DNA of 64,000 nucleotides from Thermosediminibacter oceani DSM 16646 (GCF_000144645.1 NC_014377.1:1116001-1180000), one strand, 5' to 3'; positions 26,478 through 35,482 are shown, counted from the stretch's first letter. A program made the numbers and translations. The notes: generated by a model not told the origin, from the sequence alone.

Positions 26478-26639
26478 ATGGAAGCTAAACTGGAATTGGT
26501 GGCCAAAAAAGAATTTAATTACAACGACGAACTGTATCGGCTGGTGGATTTCCTTAATAAATCGTTAAAAAAGAAGGGTTTTATTTTTGGCCTATCAAAA
26601 GAAGGCGATAAAGCTCTGATAACAATATATGAGACCTGA
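26478..26639 (+). CDS. YpmA-like small protein (DUF4264), 53 aa
   Basis: A short ORF that follows surE after 23 bp with GGAAAGG as ribosome site. The sequence (FNYNDELYRLVDFLNKSLKK, then a C-terminal ALITIYET) resembles Bacillus YpmA in length, order of charged and aromatic residues and the final IY-x-T. The function of the family is unknown. Confidence 0.75.
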   Translation: MEAKLELVAKKEFNYNDELYRLVDFLNKSLKKKGFIFGLSKEGDKALITIYET

Positions 26640-26704
26640 CATACACCAATCGTGCCTCCTTTTAATAAGCTGTATATGAAAGGCTTTTTAGAGGAGGCAT
26701 TTTT

Positions 26705-27817
26705 ATGGAAGGACGTATAAAAAGATTTTTTCCCGGCGGAAGCACTTGTAGGGGGTACGTGTCGTTTTTTGATCATATACTGCCATGGGCACAGGCGAGT
26801 AAAATTTTCGTAATAAAAGGAGGACCCGGGGTCGGAAAATCCACCTTCATCCGGGAAATAGGAGAACGTATCTCGAAAAGAGGAATAGATATAGAATTTC
26901 TTCACTGTTCGGCCGATAGTGGTTCTCTGGATGGGGTTGTAATACCCCGATATGGCATTGCCCTTATTGATGGAACGGCACCCCACGTGATTGATCCTAA
27001 GTATCCTGGATGTGTGGACGAAATCATAAATCTAGGGGACTTCTGGGATGAAACTGGTATAAGAAAGCATAAAAAGGATATGCTTGCACTACAGGAAGAA
27101 ATAAGCAGGTGCTATAAGAGGGGTTTTGGTTATCTGAAAGCGGCCAAAACTGTATTTGATGAAATGCAGGAAATATATTCATGGAGTATTGATGAAAAAA
27201 AGGTTTGCCAAACCTGTGAAGAAGTAATTAATAAAGTATTTTCAGATGTCCGTAACAAAGAGAAAGTGTCAAGGCAAAGGCATCTGTTCGCCAGTGCCAT
27301 AGCACCGGAAGGCTTGGTAAATTTTTTAGATAATCTTTTTGAGGGTGTTAAAGAGCGTTTCATTTTGAAAGGCGCGCCGGTGTTGGCAAGAACCCGTCTG
27401 CTCAATGCGGTACTGGACATGGCCCTGATGAAGGGGCTTGATGTTGAGATTTTCCATTGTCCTTTGTCTCCCGAGAGAGTGGAGCATATCATAATTAAAG
27501 ATCTGAATGTAGGATTTATTACTTCGGTAGAACCGCATGTTCTTTCGCAGGAAAAGCCGGATGATTTGATAATAAACTTTGATGAAGCACTCACCGACTC
27601 AGAGTTCAGCAGATACGTGGACGACGTTGAATACTATAGAAAGATTTTGGCTGAACTGTTGGATAAAGCCGTCGGGTGTTTTGGTCGAGCTAAAGCTCTG
27701 CACGATAGACTGGAAAGTTTTTATATAACAAACATGGATTATAATAGAATTAACCGAAAAATGGAAGATACTTACGGAGCAATCATAAAATTAATTGATA
27801 GTGTCAACAGCGAGTAA
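26705..27817 (+). CDS. PRK06851-type P-loop ATPase with duplicated domain
   Basis: A 370-aa protein with two halves of the same fold. Half 1 has an intact Walker A (IKGGPGVGKSTFI, residues 38-50). Half 2 (about 220-360) has the degenerate counterpart LKGAPVLARTRLL, lacking the Lys-Ser/Thr. Both halves carry an IEFLHCS/VEIFHCP strand. It resembles a family common in spore-forming Firmicutes without known function. ATG after GAGGAGG. Confidence 0.8.
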   Translation: MEGRIKRFFPGGSTCRGYVSFFDHILPWAQASKIFVIKGGPGVGKSTFIREIGERISKRGIDIEFLHCSADSGSLDGVVIPRYGIALIDGTAPHVIDPKYPGCVDEIINLGDFWDETGIRKHKKDMLALQEEISRCYKRGFGYLKAAKTVFDEMQEIYSWSIDEKKVCQTCEEVINKVFSDVRNKEKVSRQRHLFASAIAPEGLVNFLDNLFEGVKERFILKGAPVLARTRLLNAVLDMALMKGLDVEIFHCPLSPERVEHIIIKDLNVGFITSVEPHVLSQEKPDDLIINFDEALTDSEFSRYVDDVEYYRKILAELLDKAVGCFGRAKALHDRLESFYITNMDYNRINRKMEDTYGAIIKLIDSVNSE

Positions 27818-27820
27818 AAA

Positions 27821-27844
27821 AGGGGGGATTCCCCCTGTTTTTTA
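27821..27844 (+). terminator. Terminator after the PRK06851-type gene
   Basis: AGGGGG/CCCCCT stem with a short loop, then TGTTTTTT. Confidence 0.85.
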
Positions 27845-27915
27845 TTGTTTTAAGAAGGAAAACTAAAAGTAGATGAAGAATATCTTATGAAGATACTGCT
27901 TTCAGGGGGACTAAA

Positions 27916-28647
27916 GTGATGATATATAGTAGTTTAAAGTCGGCAAAATATTTCGCAGTTTACGTAATAGCGACCTTAATTATTTCCATGGTTTTGGCTG
28001 GTTGCGGCGACAGGTTCAAAGATCTGTCACCAAAAGAAGCAGTCATTAAAGCCAACGAAAAATTAAAAAATGTATCAGGTTATAGAATGAATGTCGATGC
28101 TGAATTGATGATAAAGGACATTAAACAACAGCTTACCCTTACGGGAGAAGTAAGGAACCCGGATCAGGTTCATTTGGCCGGAGATCTTGCAGGCATGGAA
28201 ATTGAAATTTACCAGAAGAAAGACAAATTTTTTATAAAAAACCCTCTTACCGGTAAATGGGTTGAGACTAAGGAAATGGGGCTCGGGGATATGAACGAGA
28301 TCATTTCAACTCCAGAAAAGACTTTAAACGATTTGAAGGACATGATATCGGAAGCTGAATACCTGCCCGATGAAAAGGTAAACGGGATCGACTGCAAGGT
28401 AATAGAATACATACCTGATCAAGAAAAGTTGAAAAAAATCGTGTTTGAAGGCACCGAGCCCGGGAGTATAAAAAAGGCAAAGTACAGGATATGGATTGGC
28501 AAAAATGACTTTTTAATTTACAAAATGAATATTGATATTAAATACGATGCTGCTAAAACAGGAGAGCAATCTATAAATATGACGGTACTGCTTTACGATT
28601 TCAATAATGATATAAATATAAATTACCCGAAAGAATTGGCATCCTGA
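27916..28647 (+). CDS. Lipoprotein, LolA/GerS-like fold
   Basis: About 243 aa. The N-terminal signal ends in the lipobox VLAGC (Cys near residue 30), so the protein is lipid-anchored outside the cell. The mature part starts with KEAVIKANEKLKNVSGYRM and runs as a beta-sheet series (LTLTGEVRNPDQVHL, DKFFIKNPLTGKWVE), like LolA-type lipoproteins, some of which act in germination (GerS); the exact role is inference. Either the GTG at 27916 or the adjacent ATG fits GGGGG. Confidence 0.75.
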   Translation: MMIYSSLKSAKYFAVYVIATLIISMVLAGCGDRFKDLSPKEAVIKANEKLKNVSGYRMNVDAELMIKDIKQQLTLTGEVRNPDQVHLAGDLAGMEIEIYQKKDKFFIKNPLTGKWVETKEMGLGDMNEIISTPEKTLNDLKDMISEAEYLPDEKVNGIDCKVIEYIPDQEKLKKIVFEGTEPGSIKKAKYRIWIGKNDFLIYKMNIDIKYDAAKTGEQSINMTVLLYDFNNDININYPKELAS

Positions 28648-28690
28648 TTTTTATAAAAAATATAATAAATAATAAGGAGGGTCTTACTAG

Positions 28691-29890
28691 ATGAATCTTT
28701 CTCACAAAGCACGCAACATCAGTCCCTCTCCCACGTTGGCGGTTGACGCTAAAGCAAAACAGCTCAAAAGCGAAGGGTACGATGTTATCGGCTTTGGTGC
28801 TGGTGAACCTGATTTTGACACGCCGGATTTCATAAAGTCCGCCGCTGTAAATGCCATTAATCAAGGCTTTACCAAATATACTCCCGTTGCAGGCATTCCC
28901 GAGCTCAAAAAAGCCGTGGCTGATGTATTAAGACAGGATATAGGCGTTTCCTATGAAGCCAATCAGATTATAGTATCGAACGGTGCAAAACAATGCCTCT
29001 TTAATGCCTTATATTGCCTGTGCGATCCCGGAGACGAAGTTCTGGTCCCATTGCCGTACTGGGTGAGCTACCCGGAGCTCGTAAAATTGTGCGGTGGAAC
29101 TCCGGTCATGGTGCCCACATCGGAGGCGCAGGACTTCAAGTTAAAAGCAGACGCTATAAAACCCCTTATAACCAAAAAGACCAAGGTACTGATAATCAAC
29201 AGTCCTAATAACCCCACCGGAAGCGTTTATACGAGAGAAGATCTGGAAGAAATAGCTAAGTTAGCGCTGGAAAACGATATTTTTGTAATATCCGACGAGA
29301 TCTACGACAGGCTCGTCTACGACGGGGAAACCCATGTAAGCATAGCATCGCTCAACAGCGATATCTACAACAGGACACTGGTAGTAAACGGTGTTTCTAA
29401 AGCTTATGCAATGACAGGGTGGAGGATAGGTTTTGCGGCAGGTCCCCGGGAACTCATCAAGGCGATGACCGATTTACAAAGTCATGCAACGTCAAACCCT
29501 AACTCTATAGCCCAGAAAGCCAGCCTTGAAGCTTTGACGAACCCCGCCAGAAAGCAGGTCATTGAGGCTATGGTGAGGGAATTTTCAAGGAGACGGCAGT
29601 ATATGGTGGAGAGAATAAACAAAATAGAGGGACTGTCCTGCCGGATGCCGAAAGGGGCATTCTACGTAATGATGAACGTATCGGAAACCTTCGGCAAATA
29701 CATAGACGGTAGGATTATTAAGGATTCCACAACCTTTGCCGAGGCTTTGCTTGAAAAATATAAGGTTGCGGTGGTACCAGGTATTGCCTTCGGAGCCGAC
29801 GATTATGTAAGGCTTTCCTATGCCACTTCTATGGAGAATATAGAGAAGGGATTGGACAGAATACAACAGTTTGTTGGTGATTTGAAATAA
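28691..29890 (+). CDS. aspB: Aspartate aminotransferase-type PLP enzyme
   Basis: 399-aa class-I aminotransferase, subgroup Ib. Motifs are GAGEPDFDTPDFI near the N-terminus, the PLP ring contact NSPNNPTGSVY, SDEIYDRLVY, and the Schiff-base Lys in NGVSKAYAMTGWRIGF. ATG after AAGGAGG. Aspartate versus aromatic or prephenate specificity cannot be set from sequence alone. Confidence 0.9.
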   Translation: MNLSHKARNISPSPTLAVDAKAKQLKSEGYDVIGFGAGEPDFDTPDFIKSAAVNAINQGFTKYTPVAGIPELKKAVADVLRQDIGVSYEANQIIVSNGAKQCLFNALYCLCDPGDEVLVPLPYWVSYPELVKLCGGTPVMVPTSEAQDFKLKADAIKPLITKKTKVLIINSPNNPTGSVYTREDLEEIAKLALENDIFVISDEIYDRLVYDGETHVSIASLNSDIYNRTLVVNGVSKAYAMTGWRIGFAAGPRELIKAMTDLQSHATSNPNSIAQKASLEALTNPARKQVIEAMVREFSRRRQYMVERINKIEGLSCRMPKGAFYVMMNVSETFGKYIDGRIIKDSTTFAEALLEKYKVAVVPGIAFGADDYVRLSYATSMENIEKGLDRIQQFVGDLK

Positions 29891-29919
29891 AGCAGGCGTT
29901 ATTTCCTGCTTTTTATTTT
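29891..29919 (+). terminator. Terminator between aminotransferase and purB
   Basis: AGCAGG, 8-nt loop, CCTGCT, then TTTTATTTT. Confidence 0.85.
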
Positions 29920-29938
29920 AGAAAAGGAGCTGACATGG

Positions 29939-31366
29939 ATGAAGCAGTATTTTGAGAATCCTTTAGCAGCAAGATACGCCAGCGAGGAAATGCTAGAAAA
30001 TTTTTCTCCGAATAAAAAGTTTGCAACCTGGCGAAAATTGTGGATAGCTTTGGCTGAGGCCGAAAAGGAACTCGGGCTTCCAATTACCGAGGAGCAGATA
30101 GATGAGATGAAGGCCCACGTAGAGGACATTAACTTTGAAGATGCCGAAAGGTTTGAGAAAATCACCAGGCACGACGTAATGGCACATATATGGGCCTTTG
30201 GAAAACATTGTCCCAAAGCAAAACCCATCATACACCTTGGGGCTACAAGTGCCTTTGTAGGAGATAATACCGATATTATTCTGATGCGGGACGGTCTTCA
30301 TATAATAAAGAAAAAGCTTGTAAACGTTATCGACAATTTAAAGCAGTTCGCACTGAAATACAAGGACATGCCGACCCTCGGTTTTACCCATTTTCAGCCG
30401 GCCCAGCTTACTACCGTCGGCAAGCGAACGTGTCTTTGGATTCAAGACCTGGTCATGGACCTTTGGGACCTGGAATACACCGAGCAGAACCTTCGGCTAA
30501 GAGGGGCCAAGGGTACAACCGGTACCCAAGCGAGTTTTATGAAACTTTTCGAAAATGATGAGGAAAAGGTCAGAATGCTGGACCGGTTAATAGCTCAAAA
30601 AATGGGATTCGACAGTACTTTCCCCGTGACAGGCCAGACGTATCCGAGAAAACAGGATTCCCGTGTACTCAGGGTGCTGCAGTCCATTGCCGAAAGTGCC
30701 CATAAATTCGCTTGCGATATAAGGCTGCTGGCGAGTTTGAAAGAAATCGAAGAACCTTTTGAAGAAACCCAGATAGGTTCGTCAGCTATGGCTTATAAGA
30801 GGAATCCCATGCGCTGTGAGCGCATGACTGCCCTGTGCCGTTATGTGATAGTCAACGGTCTCAACCCGTATCTTACCGCCGCAAATCAGTGGTTTGAGAG
30901 GACCCTTGATGATTCTGCCAATAGAAGACTCGTCATCCCGGAGATGTTCCTGGCAGCAGACGCTATACTGAATATTTACATGAACGTGAGCAAGGGGTTG
31001 GTGGTTAATCCTAAAGTTATTGAAAAACACGTGATGGAAGAACTGCCTTTTATGGCGACGGAAAATATACTGATGGAAGCGGTGAAGAGGGGCGGTGACA
31101 GGCAGGAACTCCACGAAGCCCTGAGGATATATTCTTTAGAAGCTGCAGCTGAGGTGAAGGAAGGGAAACCCAATAATTTGATCAACAAAATTGCCGGCGA
31201 TACCAGATTCAAAATGACTAAAGAAGAGATCATTAAAATGATGGATCCTTCTATTTTCATAGGCCGAAGCCCGGGGCAGGTGCTAGAATTCGTCCATGAA
31301 ATCGTCGATCCGATATTAAATAAATACAAACAATACCTGGGAGCTACAGCCGATCTCAAAGTATGA
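29939..31366 (+). CDS. purB: Adenylosuccinate lyase
   Basis: A 475-aa fumarase/aspartase-superfamily enzyme acting twice in purine synthesis (SAICAR and adenylosuccinate cleavage). The signature [17 protein letters not shown] near residue 280 carries the mobile catalytic loop, and [18 protein letters not shown] is the His segment. The in-frame ATG 9 nt after AAGGAG is used. It stands outside any purine operon. Confidence 0.94.
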   Translation: MKQYFENPLAARYASEEMLENFSPNKKFATWRKLWIALAEAEKELGLPITEEQIDEMKAHVEDINFEDAERFEKITRHDVMAHIWAFGKHCPKAKPIIHLGATSAFVGDNTDIILMRDGLHIIKKKLVNVIDNLKQFALKYKDMPTLGFTHFQPAQLTTVGKRTCLWIQDLVMDLWDLEYTEQNLRLRGAKGTTGTQASFMKLFENDEEKVRMLDRLIAQKMGFDSTFPVTGQTYPRKQDSRVLRVLQSIAESAHKFACDIRLLASLKEIEEPFEETQIGSSAMAYKRNPMRCERMTALCRYVIVNGLNPYLTAANQWFERTLDDSANRRLVIPEMFLAADAILNIYMNVSKGLVVNPKVIEKHVMEELPFMATENILMEAVKRGGDRQELHEALRIYSLEAAAEVKEGKPNNLINKIAGDTRFKMTKEEIIKMMDPSIFIGRSPGQVLEFVHEIVDPILNKYKQYLGATADLKV

Positions 31367-31453
31367 TTTTTAAATATTCCCCTCGTATAGCTACTATTAG
31401 GCTTATGCCTGTAAATATAATTAGTATTAAAATAACTTTTGGGAGGGGTAATC

Positions 31454-31699
31454 TTGTACACCTTGCCGGCCTTTAAAATCCAGTGCAAGCCCTCTTATAT
31501 CGAAGGCATCGAAACCTGTGAAGATGCAATGCGGCGACAGGATTGGGGCGGTGAGATGCTAGGGGTTAGGTGCCCGAAGTGCGAAGAGCTTTTCTTTCTG
31601 TTTTGCACCTACCAAAAAGACGATTTTGGTAGCTTTAAAAAAATGTGGGGGTTCTGCACTGGATGCGGGCACAGGTTTGAGGCTGTAGTTAACAAATAA
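31454..31699 (+). CDS. Small zinc-ribbon-like hypothetical protein, 81 aa
   Basis: Starts at TTG after GGGAGGGG. Two CxxC pairs (RCPKCEELF and FCTGCGHRFE) in the second half form a likely zinc ribbon. The N-terminal part (YIEGIETCEDAMRRQDWGGE) is not familiar. It has its own terminator downstream. Confidence 0.65.
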   Translation: MYTLPAFKIQCKPSYIEGIETCEDAMRRQDWGGEMLGVRCPKCEELFFLFCTYQKDDFGSFKKMWGFCTGCGHRFEAVVNK

Positions 31700-31711
31700 G
31701 TTTTTGCTAAT

Positions 31712-31747
31712 AACCCGCCAGCAATGAATCCGGTGGGTTTCTTTTTT
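31712..31747 (+). terminator. Terminator after the zinc-ribbon gene
   Basis: AACCCGCC/GGTGGGTT stem, 12-nt loop, then TCTTTTTT. Confidence 0.8.
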
Positions 31748-31814
31748 ACGAAAAAAACTTTATAATTTATTATTGAGGTTTTTTAATAAGATCTACAGCA
31801 AAGGAGAATGTCGC

Positions 31815-32024
31815 ATGCCGACCTATGATTTTGTGTGCAAGAAATGCGGTCATAAGTTCAGCGAATTTGTTTCTTTGAGAGAGAAGGAAAATGTAAAATG
31901 TCCGGTGTGCAATGGGAATGTTGAACAGCGCTTTACTGATTTTATGTATATGGGGAAAGGTGGGGCTGGAGGCTCCGCATCCGGAGGCTGCAGCGGCGGA
32001 TGTGGCAACTGCAGCGGTTGTTGA
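31815..32024 (+). CDS. FmdB-family zinc-ribbon protein with Gly/Cys-rich tail
   Basis: A 69-aa FmdB-type regulatory-protein-like ribbon: MPTYDFVCKKCGHKFSEFVS followed by KCPVCNG gives four Zn ligands. The last 20 residues are GlySer with CSGGCGNCSGC, adding four more Cys, an extension common in anaerobe FmdB proteins and possibly metal-binding. ATG after AAAGGAG; the longer upstream frame is not needed. Confidence 0.85.
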   Translation: MPTYDFVCKKCGHKFSEFVSLREKENVKCPVCNGNVEQRFTDFMYMGKGGAGGSASGGCSGGCGNCSGC

Positions 32025-32124
32025 TAGGAGGGTGTACTGCATTTAAGAGCCTTCAAAAAGTCCGCCTCCGTGTTTATGAATCTTGGATGAGCGTAGTGGA
32101 ATAATAACTTTAGGAGGTGGATTT

Positions 32125-32289
32125 ATGAAGGGCAATACCACGAGCTGGGTAGTTGCGTGTGTCGGGGCAGTCGTGGCTGGAGTCGGCACAATGGTAGGAG
32201 GTACTCTGGGCGCCGGTATAACCGGCTTCGGACTTGCGCACATAGTCCTCGGCATACTCGATATGTTCAGACCTACCGTCCGCCAGTGA
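32125..32289 (+). CDS. Small glycine-rich membrane protein, 54 aa
   Basis: Two hydrophobic glycine-rich stretches (WVVACVGAVVAGVGTMVGG and GAGITGFGLAHIVLGILDM) make a membrane hairpin. The GFGLAHIVLG-x-x-DM end is like short conserved Firmicute proteins often mislabelled in databases. ATG after TTAGGAGG. Function unknown. Confidence 0.7.
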   Translation: MKGNTTSWVVACVGAVVAGVGTMVGGTLGAGITGFGLAHIVLGILDMFRPTVRQ

Positions 32290-32296
32290 TTTTATA

Positions 32297-32327
32297 AACC
32301 CTGCAGAAAACGCAGGGTTAATTTTTG
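32297..32327 (+). terminator. Terminator after the 54-aa membrane protein gene
   Basis: AACCCTGC/GCAGGGTT with 7-nt loop, then AATTTTTG. Confidence 0.85.
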
Positions 32328-32395
32328 TTTCAGCAACTTTATATTTATATTGAAAAATAACGACGTTGATATAGAATAAGTCTGGGGGGATTTTT

Positions 32396-33532
32396 ATGTC
32401 GAAGGTAGCTATAATCAGATGCGACGAGTATGACAGAACCTTGATTGAAAGCGGATTGGAAAAGGCGATGGATGCAATTGATGCAGATCTTTCCGGATAC
32501 CGAAAAATCTTACTGAAACCTAATCTGGTTATGAGGAAAAAGCCGGAGGATGCTGCCACAACTCACCCCGAAGTAGTCGGAGCAATGATCAACCTTTTGA
32601 AGAAGAAGGGGATATCTCCGCTAGTTGCGGAAAGCCCGGGAGGACCGTACACTCGAAAAAGACTCGAAGCGGTTTACGAAACCACTGGAATTAAAGACGT
32701 GTGTCTTCAGACAGGAACGGATTTAAATACTGATCTTTCGTCCAGAGAAATAAGTATCGATACCGGGTCTGCGTTGAAAAAGATTTCCGTTATTTCTCCT
32801 CTTCATGAGTGCGATGGTGTAATTTCTATGGCAAAGTTCAAAACCCATAGAATGGCTGTATTTACCGGCGCTGTGAAAAACCTCTTCGGTTTAATTCCGG
32901 GAGGGCAGAAGATAGAACTTCACTTCAGGTTTCAGGAACCACTCAGATTTATGGATATGCTTCTTGATTTGTACCTTGCTACTTCACCGGTTCTTTCGGT
33001 GATAGATGGCATATGGGCTATGGAAGGAGAAGGTCCAACAGCTGGAAACCCGCGAAAGCTTGGGATAATAATAGTATCGCAAGATGGGATCGCAGCGGAT
33101 TACGTTGCGGCGAAAATAATAGGCCTTAAAATCGAAGAATTTCCTCTGATAAAAAGAGCTCTGGAAAGGGGATTGTTTAGAGAGGAAGACGTAAAGGTAA
33201 ATGTGGTGGGAGGAAAGCTTGAAGACTTAATGGTTTCAGATTTTAAAATACCGCGAAGAAAGGATATTAACTTCCTTAAACGCTACTTACCGGGTAGGAT
33301 CGAAAAGTATGTGAGGGATATATTGACGCCGAGGCCCGTGTTTGTAACCCGAAAATGTCTGGGGTGCGGTGAATGTTATGCTACCTGCCCGGCTAAGGCA
33401 ATAACTATAAAAAATAAAAAAGCAGTAGTGGATCTAAAAAAATGTATAAGGTGCTATTGCTGTCACGAACTTTGTCCTGAAAAAGCGGTGGAGATAAAAA
33501 GAAATATAATTTTTGAGACAATTTTGAAGTAA
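32396..33532 (+). CDS. DUF362 protein with C-terminal 2x[4Fe-4S] ferredoxin domain
   Basis: 378 aa. Residues 1-300 are DUF362 (ILLKPNLV near 40, the GGPYTRK loop, ISMAKFKTHRMAVFTGAVKN and WAMEGEGPTAG). Residues 315-365 hold two ferredoxin motifs, CLGCGECYATCP and CIRCYCCHELCP. The reaction of DUF362 proteins is not established; electron transfer is implied by the clusters. ATG after TCTGGGGGGA; monocistronic. Confidence 0.88.
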   Translation: MSKVAIIRCDEYDRTLIESGLEKAMDAIDADLSGYRKILLKPNLVMRKKPEDAATTHPEVVGAMINLLKKKGISPLVAESPGGPYTRKRLEAVYETTGIKDVCLQTGTDLNTDLSSREISIDTGSALKKISVISPLHECDGVISMAKFKTHRMAVFTGAVKNLFGLIPGGQKIELHFRFQEPLRFMDMLLDLYLATSPVLSVIDGIWAMEGEGPTAGNPRKLGIIIVSQDGIAADYVAAKIIGLKIEEFPLIKRALERGLFREEDVKVNVVGGKLEDLMVSDFKIPRRKDINFLKRYLPGRIEKYVRDILTPRPVFVTRKCLGCGECYATCPAKAITIKNKKAVVDLKKCIRCYCCHELCPEKAVEIKRNIIFETILK

Positions 33533-33563
33533 TAAATAACATTGTACATTGTACATAAAAAAA

Positions 33564-33639
33564 TGGCAGGGGAGACAGGACTCGAACCTGCAGCCGGCGG
33601 TTTTGGAGACCGCTACTCTGCCAATTGAGCTACTCCCCT
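33564..33639 (-). tRNA. tRNA-Trp (anticodon CCA)
   Basis: Acceptor AGGGGAG/CTCCCCT, anticodon loop CTCCAAA, discriminator G, CCA encoded. Single gene with its own promoter. Confidence 0.95.
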
Positions 33640-33650
33640 GCGACAATTAT

Positions 33651-33679
33651 ATTATATAATATCTTAATTATAATGTCAA
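33651..33679 (-). promoter_or_regulatory. Promoter of tRNA-Trp
   Basis: Minus strand: TTGACA, 17 bp, TATAAT, an exact consensus, ending 11 bp before the tRNA. The IS481-like element begins 19 bp upstream of the -35 box. Confidence 0.85.
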
Positions 33680-33683
33680 AGGG

Positions 33684-33698
33684 TTATTTCTCGGCATT
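33684..33698. repeat. 15-bp target-site duplication, left copy
   Basis: TTATTTCTCGGCATT, repeated exactly at 34969-34983 on the far side of the IS. Confidence 0.9.
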
Positions 33699-34968
33699 TG
33701 TAGATGAGCCACAGTTTCGTTCACACTACTTTATTAAAGTGAAAAAGACATTGCAAAGGGTGGGTATCCCTGGGGTATTATGGATATGGAACAACAGAAA
33801 CCCACTAAGGAGGGATCCCACCCAATGACATTATACCAAAAACTTAAAGCTTCGGGTAATCCCCAGGCTGTTGCTCAAATCACTATCTCTTTACTTGAGT
33901 CTCATTCCGTTAAAGAAACCGCTAAAATCTTGGGTGTTACTCCAAGATGGGTGTATAAATTAAGAGAGCGTTTCAGGCTTTCTAATGGGGATATATCGGC
34001 CTGTATCAAAAAACGAGGACCTAAATTCCGCATGCCTAACAGAACTCCGGAGCACATCGAAAATTTGGTCGTTACTCTGGCAAAAGAAACTAATCTGGGC
34101 TCTAAAAGGCTGGCATTGTTCATTAAAAATACCTTCAATATTCAACTTTCCCCTTTTACTATTCGAAATATTAGAAGACGTTACGGTATACACTGCCGTA
34201 AACACAAGACGCTTACCGGCTCCCGCCGATTTGCTACAGATTTCTCCGCCTTCGAACCTTTGCAGCTCTGGCAGATCGATGCAAAACATATCGCCGATCA
34301 ATCGGCTTTGCCTCCCGAAGCTTATGCATCTATTTTCAAAAATAAGCTGCCTCCTTTTCAGTTCACTGCTATTGATATTAAAACAAGGTTGCGCTTTATT
34401 GCGTATGCCGATTCTCTCGATTTTAAAAATGGGTTGACTTTCATGCTGCTTGTGGCAGCCTGGCTTAGAGCCTTCGGTGTAAAACATCAACTCTTCTTTC
34501 AAACAGACAATGGAGCAGAGTTCGGAGGCAGTGCCGGCTCTCGTAAAAGAAAACTCATTCAAAAACTTATTTTCGATCATTGGAACGTATCTTTGCTTAA
34601 TATCCCGGAAAGGAATAAGGAAACAAATTGCTTCGTTGAACGCTCTCACCGCACTGATGATGAGGAGTTTTACGCTTTAAACTTGAAAAAAGTAACTTCA
34701 AGGACTTCATTCCTAAAGATGGCTCAAAATTGGATACTATATTTCAACTACAGGCGGCCGCATTTTGGCAAAAACATGAATGGAATGACTCCTGTTGAGG
34801 CGTTGAAGTTTTATCGCTGCTTTTATCATCCTGCAATTGGTTCTATGCCTGTAGTTGTTTTGGATCAGCTTTCTAATTACACTTCTTTGCTTTTTGACAT
34901 CTCTTCTTTGCCCTGGGATAACCTGCCCAGAAATAAAAAGCTATTGAACGAAACTATGGCACATTACA
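33699..34968 (+). mobile_element. IS481-like insertion sequence, complete copy (1270 bp)
   Basis: The ends are TGTAGATGAGCCACAGTTTC on the left and, on the minus strand, TGTAATGTGCCATAGTTTCG on the right; the repeat continues for over 30 bp. It is flanked by a perfect 15-bp duplication. It carries one transposase gene that opens towards the right and has no stop before the right end. A second, deleted copy lies at 19166. Confidence 0.92.
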
Positions 34969-35090
34969 TTATTTCTCGGCATTCCTCATTATATATCTCT
35001 TTATCGGTTTTGTTTTGTTATAATATTGTTAAGAAATCCCCGAGTCAACGGTTAGAGGGTAGAGGGTGTAAAATTACAAGGAGCAGGTAA
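33825..35090 (+). CDS. IS481-like DDE transposase
   Basis: 421 aa. The N-terminal helix-turn-helix (SVKETAKILGVTPRWVYKLRERF) is followed by a second HTH region and the RNase H-like catalytic core: LWQIDAKHI (first Asp), FFQTDNGAEFGG (second Asp), and NCFVERSHRTDDEEFY (Glu). FNYRRPHFGKNMNGMTPVE is the usual end of rve cores. The ATG after AAGGAGG is chosen. The frame runs past the IS right end (34968), through the target duplication and about 35 codons of host DNA before stopping, so the C-terminus depends on the insertion site. Confidence 0.92.
   Translation: MTLYQKLKASGNPQAVAQITISLLESHSVKETAKILGVTPRWVYKLRERFRLSNGDISACIKKRGPKFRMPNRTPEHIENLVVTLAKETNLGSKRLALFIKNTFNIQLSPFTIRNIRRRYGIHCRKHKTLTGSRRFATDFSAFEPLQLWQIDAKHIADQSALPPEAYASIFKNKLPPFQFTAIDIKTRLRFIAYADSLDFKNGLTFMLLVAAWLRAFGVKHQLFFQTDNGAEFGGSAGSRKRKLIQKLIFDHWNVSLLNIPERNKETNCFVERSHRTDDEEFYALNLKKVTSRTSFLKMAQNWILYFNYRRPHFGKNMNGMTPVEALKFYRCFYHPAIGSMPVVVLDQLSNYTSLLFDISSLPWDNLPRNKKLLNETMAHYIISRHSSLYISLSVLFCYNIVKKSPSQRLEGRGCKITRSR
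34969..34983. repeat. 15-bp target-site duplication, right copy
   Basis: TTATTTCTCGGCATT, identical to 33684-33698. Confidence 0.9.
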
Positions 35091-35106
35091 TAGCGGGAAA
35101 AGGGGG

Positions 35107-35442
35107 GTGTTGTTCCTGAAAAATGATTCGTTAAAAGAGAAAAATAAATTTGAAAAGGATATAGAAGATTTGCAGGATTGGTTAGATCATCAGTATAATC
35201 CCTGGCACTATGTAGGTACGGGCCGAGTCCCGAGACCTGTGAGCAAGTTGAGTAAATATCCTCTTTTACTCATTATTTTCGGTGTATTAAATATTGTTCC
35301 TGTCATAATGTTTTTCATTTTTTCGGAAATTACCTGGTCTTCTTTAATATCTTTAATCATACCTTTCCTTATATCTATTGGTCTTATAATCGGAGGTATT
35401 CAAAAATATTCACGAATGAGAGGTCGTAAGAAACACCTATAA
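35107..35442 (+). CDS. Small membrane protein, 111 aa
   Basis: Charged N-terminal half with KDIEDLQDWLDHQYNPWHYV, then two transmembrane helices (about residues 50-72 and 80-98) and a basic end RMRGRKKHL. The start is uncertain: GTG 35107 or TTG 35110, both close to GGGGGG. I do not recognise the family. Confidence 0.65.
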   Translation: MLFLKNDSLKEKNKFEKDIEDLQDWLDHQYNPWHYVGTGRVPRPVSKLSKYPLLLIIFGVLNIVPVIMFFIFSEITWSSLISLIIPFLISIGLIIGGIQKYSRMRGRKKHL

Positions 35443-35444
35443 TG

Positions 35445-35482
35445 AATAAGCCCTGCTTTTTTGGCAGGACTTATTTTATTAT
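35445..35482 (+). terminator. Terminator after the 111-aa membrane protein
   Basis: AATAAG-CCCTGC paired with GCAGG-A-CTTATT (one mismatch), then TTATT. Confidence 0.65.

Noticed and set aside
33539-33556. Tandem TTGTACA repeats after tRNA-Trp
   Set aside because: Only two copies; too short for a CRISPR or regulatory array. No CRISPR repeats were seen anywhere in the window.
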